Both the position numbers and the translations under genes were made by a program. This document shows positions 60,534 to 64,000 of a stretch of 64,000 nucleotides of DNA, piece after piece. This stretch comes from Spirosoma sp. 48-14. GTDB taxonomy: Bacteria > Bacteroidota > Bacteroidia > Cytophagales > Spirosomataceae. Position 1 is the first letter of the stretch. Every line of letters begins with the position of its first letter. Below the pieces are notes generated by a model. That model was not told the DNA's origin. It saw only the letters and a program-made list of their open reading frames with translations, and made no database searches. The DNA lies in the NCBI RefSeq assembly GCF_001898575.1, contig NZ_MKUD01000001.1:552448-616447 (forward strand), given 5' to 3'.

Positions 60534-61418
60534 CTAGCCTTCGTAATAGTTGACGCCTTTCTCCCGCAGAAACGCTTTTATCACATCGACGTGCACACAA
60601 CGACCTACGTTCAGAAATGGATAGTTGGAAACACGCCTTTTCCGACCATTAACCAGCACTTCGTGATCTTCAATATCAAAGCCCAGATGGAGGTGAGTCG
60701 TGGACGACTGCATACCAAAAATAAGGCCATTCGTATCGAAAAGCGGGCCGCCACTTTGGCCCCGCAATCCGGGCGTACTCATTTCAATACCTAGTACCCC
60801 TCGATTATCGGTCGTCAAACGGGTTACAATACCATCGATTGGAAACGACGGCGACAATATCCGTCCAGTTGTATCCCATTCGATATCATCTATGGATGGA
60901 TTGTAGCGAAAGTTGGTAAACTCAGGAAAGGGGTAGCCTAATCGACACAAACTACGGCCCGGCTTTATGCGCGACGTATCACGCAGAAACGTGGCATAGG
61001 AATTATAGAGTACACGCTTATAGCCTTCAAACCGAAGAATTGCCAGATCCTGAGTGGGGTGTCGGTCAATATTGAGTCGCTGAAACTGGTCAACACAGCC
61101 AATGAAATTATTGCGGATACGAATAATCGTATCCGGGCTTAACTTGTATTTGGTTTCGAGCTGGCTGATCAGGTGATTCGCGTTTTTCTCCCGTAGTACA
61201 TCGCGCCGAGCGCCCTGGAATTCACGATAATTCTGAAAAATGGCATCTGCCTGCGCCACTAAATCGGCCACATGCTTGCAGGTAATGGCGCACGCTTCTT
61301 CGTTTACAAAAAATAAGGTTGCCGTTCCTGGTATAATACCATCATGTCCGTACAGGCGAACAATCGAATGCAGTGGACGGGTAAATGAATCAACGCGTTC
61401 TATGGCGTCAACAAACAT
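60534..61418 (-). CDS. trypsin-like (S1-fold) serine peptidase, no signal peptide
   Basis: A 294-residue chymotrypsin-fold protein. The triad is visible as His49 (ITCKHVADL), Asp124 (TQDLAILRF) and Ser222 (LRGQSGGPLFD). No signal peptide or transmembrane helix is seen, so it may act in the cytoplasm. About 75 residues separate His from Asp, longer than in DegP-type proteases, and no PDZ domain follows. Target unknown. Monocistronic. Confidence 0.75.
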   Translation of the reverse strand: MFVDAIERVDSFTRPLHSIVRLYGHDGIIPGTATLFFVNEEACAITCKHVADLVAQADAIFQNYREFQGARRDVLREKNANHLISQLETKYKLSPDTIIRIRNNFIGCVDQFQRLNIDRHPTQDLAILRFEGYKRVLYNSYATFLRDTSRIKPGRSLCRLGYPFPEFTNFRYNPSIDDIEWDTTGRILSPSFPIDGIVTRLTTDNRGVLGIEMSTPGLRGQSGGPLFDTNGLIFGMQSSTTHLHLGFDIEDHEVLVNGRKRRVSNYPFLNVGRCVHVDVIKAFLREKGVNYYEG

Positions 61419-61503
61419 AATAAGTCAGTGTACAAGTGCGTAAATAAGGCTGCAAGTTAACCAATACCAAAGCACTCAGACACCAACTTATCGACCAGCC
61501 CGA

Positions 61504-61746
61504 TTATTTTTTAGGTTTTACTTCAACCTCGTCGGGTACCACAGCTCCCCCAGCATTAGCACTATCGGGAGGGGCCTGCTCTGGTGCATTCAGCGTGTTG
61601 GTCGTCGTATCACTCTGCCAGCCAAATACCGAACTATCACTACCAGTTGTAGCGGTATCGCCCGATGTTTCTTTATTACCTGACGAACAACTCCAGCCTA
61701 CTAAACTTTAGCCAATCAGTAAGAATGCCCATACCCAGATCCGCAT
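61504..61746 (-). pseudogene. small lipoprotein gene broken by an in-frame TAA
   Basis: The frame from the ATG at 61746 to the TAA at 61504 is intact (81 codons) except for an internal TAA at 61710-61708, codon 13. It would read MRIWVWAFLLIG, stop, SLVGWSCSSGNKETSGDTAT: a signal peptide with a lipobox ending at Cys18, followed by a Ser/Thr/Asp/Gly-rich tail and Lys-rich C-terminus (EVEVKPKK). The stop lies in the middle of the signal peptide. No alternative start gives a signal peptide. A recent nonsense mutation or a base-calling error are both possible. Confidence 0.65.
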
Positions 61747-61852
61747 TCGATTACTAATTTGATAGATCATACTTCAACGTTGAGAAAAAGTTGTGTTCCT
61801 AATTATCAATTACCTGATTGAAAATTGGCCGGCCGCTCATTACACTAGATGA
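61747..61852. other. spacer between broken lipoprotein gene and DUF937 gene
   Basis: About 106 bp, non-coding, AT-rich, with GGCCGGCC at about 61830. I see no clear promoter or hairpin. Confidence 0.3.
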
Positions 61853-62764
61853 TTAGCGATTTGAGCCAGAAGAGTCACGCGTGCCTAATGGGCCAGATGC
61901 CGTTGAGTCGGTCGTTTGCCCATTGGCTTCCTCAATACTCTGTTTGGTAGCGGCCGATGTATCTTCAACGGCATTCGACTCTACGGTCCGGGTCGAGTCC
62001 GTGCTAACCCCGTCTGTGCCGTTCTGATTCTGGCTACATTTCTGAATCAACAGCGCCAATACCAGCACAGCAATCGCAACCATAGCCCATCGTAACCAGC
62101 GCACGTTTTCGTGACGACGTTCTCCTTCAGGGCTTTTCGGAATATTTGGATTAATGACGTTATTACTCAGATTATCTGTACCCTGCACCTCAGTCTGCGG
62201 CCCTGCGGGGGTTACAAGCTCATCAAATCCCATCAGCCTTCCAACCTCTTCCAGACCTTTGGGCAACATCTGACGAAACTCCGTGGCCTGACCCAGTAAT
62301 AGTGTTTTCAGGTTTTCGGCCGTCAACCCTTTTTCCTGCTCTTGGCGACCCAAAATACCCATCAGAATTGTACTGATCTGCGCCAGCACTTCGAATGCAG
62401 ACTGCGGTTTAGCTCCGCCATACAAGCTAATCAGCTCAGTAACGTTGGTCAGATTATCGCCAAAAATATGATTTAGAAAATCACGCCCGGATGCAGTAGC
62501 CTCGGCAGTTGCCAACTGATTACCAATCACCTGGCTCAGATCTAGTGGTGTATTTCGGTAATCGTTATTATCTAAAAAGTGAATAAGGGCTGTAGCTCCA
62601 CCCGTAGCCTGAATACGACGAGTGAGACCGCCCAATAGTGTTGGCAGGGCTCCATCGATAACTTTCTGGATTGTAGCCGACGATTCGTTTAGTTCAAGGC
62701 CAAGCTGGTCAATTACAGCTGGCGTAAACTGTTCTTTCAGGTATGAAATTAAATGAACGGCCAT
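61853..62764 (-). CDS. DUF937 protein with C-terminal transmembrane helix
   Basis: A 303-residue protein. The N-terminal two thirds is DUF937 (QLGLELNESSATIQKVIDGALPTLLGGLTRRIQATGGA), a helical repeat of unknown function. A transmembrane helix (about 225-243, RWAMVAIAVLVLALLIQKC) is followed by a long Ser/Thr/Asp-rich low-complexity tail (about 245-303) that is probably periplasmic. Related Bacteroidota proteins may fuse DUF937 to an OmpA-type domain; here there is none. A shorter relative sits at 37087. Confidence 0.78.
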   Translation of the reverse strand: MAVHLISYLKEQFTPAVIDQLGLELNESSATIQKVIDGALPTLLGGLTRRIQATGGATALIHFLDNNDYRNTPLDLSQVIGNQLATAEATASGRDFLNHIFGDNLTNVTELISLYGGAKPQSAFEVLAQISTILMGILGRQEQEKGLTAENLKTLLLGQATEFRQMLPKGLEEVGRLMGFDELVTPAGPQTEVQGTDNLSNNVINPNIPKSPEGERRHENVRWLRWAMVAIAVLVLALLIQKCSQNQNGTDGVSTDSTRTVESNAVEDTSAATKQSIEEANGQTTDSTASGPLGTRDSSGSNR

Positions 62765-62827
62765 GAGTTTTTAGTACGTTGAGACCAATAGAACCACTCA
62801 TATGCCGAAATGTTATTTCTGTAATGT

Positions 62828-62903
62828 ATTTGTCATGGTAAAGGGCCGAAGGAATATCCTGTTGATCAACAGGATATTCCTTCGGCCCTTTACCATGACA
62901 AAT
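62828..62903. repeat. 76-bp perfect palindrome
   Basis: The two 38-bp halves, 62828-62865 and 62866-62903, are exact reverse complements with no spacer; the centre is GTTGATCAAC. It lies 15 bp after the stop of the BON-LysM gene and 64 bp upstream of the DUF937 gene's start. Besides acting as a terminator, a palindrome this long and perfect is a potential cruciform and SbcCD substrate. Confidence 0.85.
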
Positions 62904-62917
62904 GTTGAAACGCTATT

Positions 62918-63385
62918 TTACAGTTGTGGAATCCGCAGAACCTGATCAGGATAGATCTTGTCGGGATCGCTCAACATAGGCTTATTGGCTTCGAAAATAA
63001 TGCCGTACTTCATTGGGTCGCCATATACTTCCTTCGCGATTTTCGACAGGGAGTCGCCCGATTTTACGGTATAGTATTTTCCTTCAGGAGCTGGTGTGTC
63101 TACCGTCAGTTGGTTATCAACAGCCGATACCCCCTCAACGTTACCCACAGCCAATGCAATTTTCTCAGCATCTTCCTGCGTTTTGACTGAGCCTGTTATG
63201 GTAACTGTATCTCCTTTGGTTTTTACGGTCAGGCTATTGTACGCAAGTCCAAGTTGCTTCACATGGTCGAGTAATGCCTGTGCCCGAACAGGTTCTACTT
63301 TCTCTGCCTGAACTGGATCGGGGGCAGCTTCTTCCTTGTGAAAAATTTTTTCGCCTACTCCTTTGAAAAACGATAAAAGACCCAT
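62918..63385 (-). CDS. BON-LysM protein, potassium-binding protein Kbp (YgaU) type
   Basis: A 155-residue cytoplasmic protein: BON domain at about 35-96 (GDTVTITGSVKTQEDAEKIALAVGNV) and LysM at about 104-153 (YTVKSGDSLSKIAKEVYGD, YPDQVLRIPQL). This order and length match E. coli Kbp/YgaU, a potassium-binding sensor of unknown downstream effect. There is no signal peptide, consistent with that family. The ATG at 63385 gives the conserved MGLLSFFKGVGEKIF start. Confidence 0.88.
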   Translation of the reverse strand: MGLLSFFKGVGEKIFHKEEAAPDPVQAEKVEPVRAQALLDHVKQLGLAYNSLTVKTKGDTVTITGSVKTQEDAEKIALAVGNVEGVSAVDNQLTVDTPAPEGKYYTVKSGDSLSKIAKEVYGDPMKYGIIFEANKPMLSDPDKIYPDQVLRIPQL

Positions 63386-63543
63386 TGGTTTAGAATGATT
63401 TAAAATGAAACATGCAGTAACGGTTGGCAAGTACGCGAACCCATCTCAGACAAACAACAGTTGTGGATGATGGTTTGTTTACTACCTTCCGGTTCATCAT
63501 TGTCATTTGACGCAGAATGAGTCGACTGGTAACAGAAAGCCGT

Positions 63544-63551
63544 TACTTTTG
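63544..63551 (+). promoter_or_regulatory. -7 promoter element of SGNH lipoprotein gene
   Basis: TACTTTTG matches TAnnTTTG and lies 48 bp before the ATG at 63600. No convincing -33 TTG is at the right spacing. Confidence 0.5.
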
Positions 63552-63599
63552 CGTTCTTTTTTTACAATTTCTTATTATTCAAATAAACTATACACCCGA

Positions 63600-64000
63600 A
63601 TGCATGCTGCTAACCGATTTCGATGGGCTCTTATAGTAACCGTACTGGTTAGTGTAAATGCCTGTACGAATAATGACATTGATCCGAACGGGTCGGGCAC
63701 AGGCGCTGCTCCGACGAAAGGTTCGGCTGATTTTACGAAGTATGTAGCCGTAGGTAATTCATTGACCTCTGGCTACGCCGACAATGGACTTTACCGCGAC
63801 AGTCAGCTCAATTCGTATCCGAATATATTGGCAGGTCAATTCAAAACGGTTGGCGGTGGCGATTTTATTCAACCTTTGTTCTCAGAAGCGCAGGCCGCCG
63901 GGTCGGGCTATCTCAAGCTGATTAAAGTACCAAACCCTTCAGACCCGACCTCGCTGGCCAGTTCGCTGGGCCAGGTGGCTCCGGCAGCTATTCGGGGAAC
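63600..64000 (+). CDS. SGNH/GDSL-family lipoprotein (3' truncated by window)
   Basis: The gene runs off the right end; 133 residues are visible. The signal peptide ends at a lipobox with Cys22 (SVNAC), followed by TNNDIDPNG. The block-I motif of SGNH hydrolases is present: KYVAVGNSLTSGYADNGLYR, with the nucleophile Ser in GNSLT. Bacteroidota often pair such surface esterase/lipase-like lipoproteins with an outer-membrane FadL-type transporter gene; whether this holds here cannot be seen. The ATG at 63600 is followed by an overlapping ATG in another frame that closes quickly. Confidence 0.75.
   Translation, partial: MHAANRFRWALIVTVLVSVNACTNNDIDPNGSGTGAAPTKGSADFTKYVAVGNSLTSGYADNGLYRDSQLNSYPNILAGQFKTVGGGDFIQPLFSEAQAAGSGYLKLIKVPNPSDPTSLASSLGQVAPAAIRG

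Noticed and set aside
1..64000. tRNA, rRNA, riboswitch, CRISPR, insertion sequence or phage genes
   Set aside because: I looked in the gaps for cloverleaf elements, regularly spaced repeats, transposase motifs and long conserved leaders and saw none; covariance searches could not be run.

Overview
The window reads as chromosome from an aerobic Bacteroidota bacterium of the order Cytophagales, most like the Spirosoma group. This is an inference from gene content: a long Bacteroidetes-type NusB, the nusB-ytxH-DUF1573-yajC-ybbR-coaE run, bacillithiol synthesis (bshA), many secreted glycoside hydrolases, PSD1/DUF1501 pairs and -7 promoter elements of the TAnnTTTG type. No rRNA, tRNA, CRISPR array, insertion sequence or phage gene was seen. 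Both ends cut genes: a GH127-type glycosidase at the left and an SGNH/GDSL lipoprotein at the right.

Layout. 1-2.2 kb: GH127-type arabinofuranosidase and a secreted sugar isomerase-like TIM barrel. 2.3-6 kb: a coiled-coil protein, an MbnP/MbnH copper-protein pair, a MerC-like membrane protein and a secreted protein. 6-11.5 kb: UbiA prenyltransferase, BshA, NDH-2, a fatty-acid-hydroxylase-type membrane enzyme and an alpha/beta hydrolase. 11.9-18.2 kb: Tat-exported Gfo/Idh/MocA oxidoreductase, a membrane protein, a HipA-like kinase overlapping a DUF3037 gene, and two serine hydrolases. 18.5-24.2 kb: three GT4 glycosyltransferases and an MsbA-like exporter, probably a surface-glycan locus. 24.3-30.3 kb: a large secreted glycosidase-like protein, MarR, VOC, DinB and a second ABC exporter. 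30.5-36.8 kb: the nusB-coaE housekeeping run, an amidase and a DUF4136 lipoprotein. 37-38.8 kb: a DUF937 protein and a nucleotidyltransferase. 39.1-45 kb: phenylalanine/tyrosine catabolism (hmgA, hppD, phhA, marR, fahA, flavin reductase). 45-47.4 kb: a quaternary-amine ABC importer whose fused binding domain is circularly permuted. 47.5-49 kb: a zeta-toxin-like kinase with an overlapping 43-residue ORF, and an XRE regulator overlapping a membrane protein. 49.2-60.4 kb: rhamnose mutarotase-like protein, manA, PSD1/DUF1501, SDR, GH9, GH29 and an M20 hydrolase. 60.5-64 kb: trypsin-like protein, a broken lipoprotein gene, DUF937, a Kbp-like BON-LysM protein and the start of an SGNH lipoprotein.

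The strongest signal outside the genes is a dense set of long, nearly perfect inverted repeats at gene ends. Many overlap stop codons, and they fall into recurring sequence families. One three-hairpin element is flanked by a 26-bp duplication of the downstream gene's start; another hairpin looks interrupted by a hairpin of a second family; one is a 76-bp perfect palindrome. They probably act as bidirectional terminators or mRNA stabilisers, and their recurrence suggests non-autonomous REPIN-like mobile DNA.
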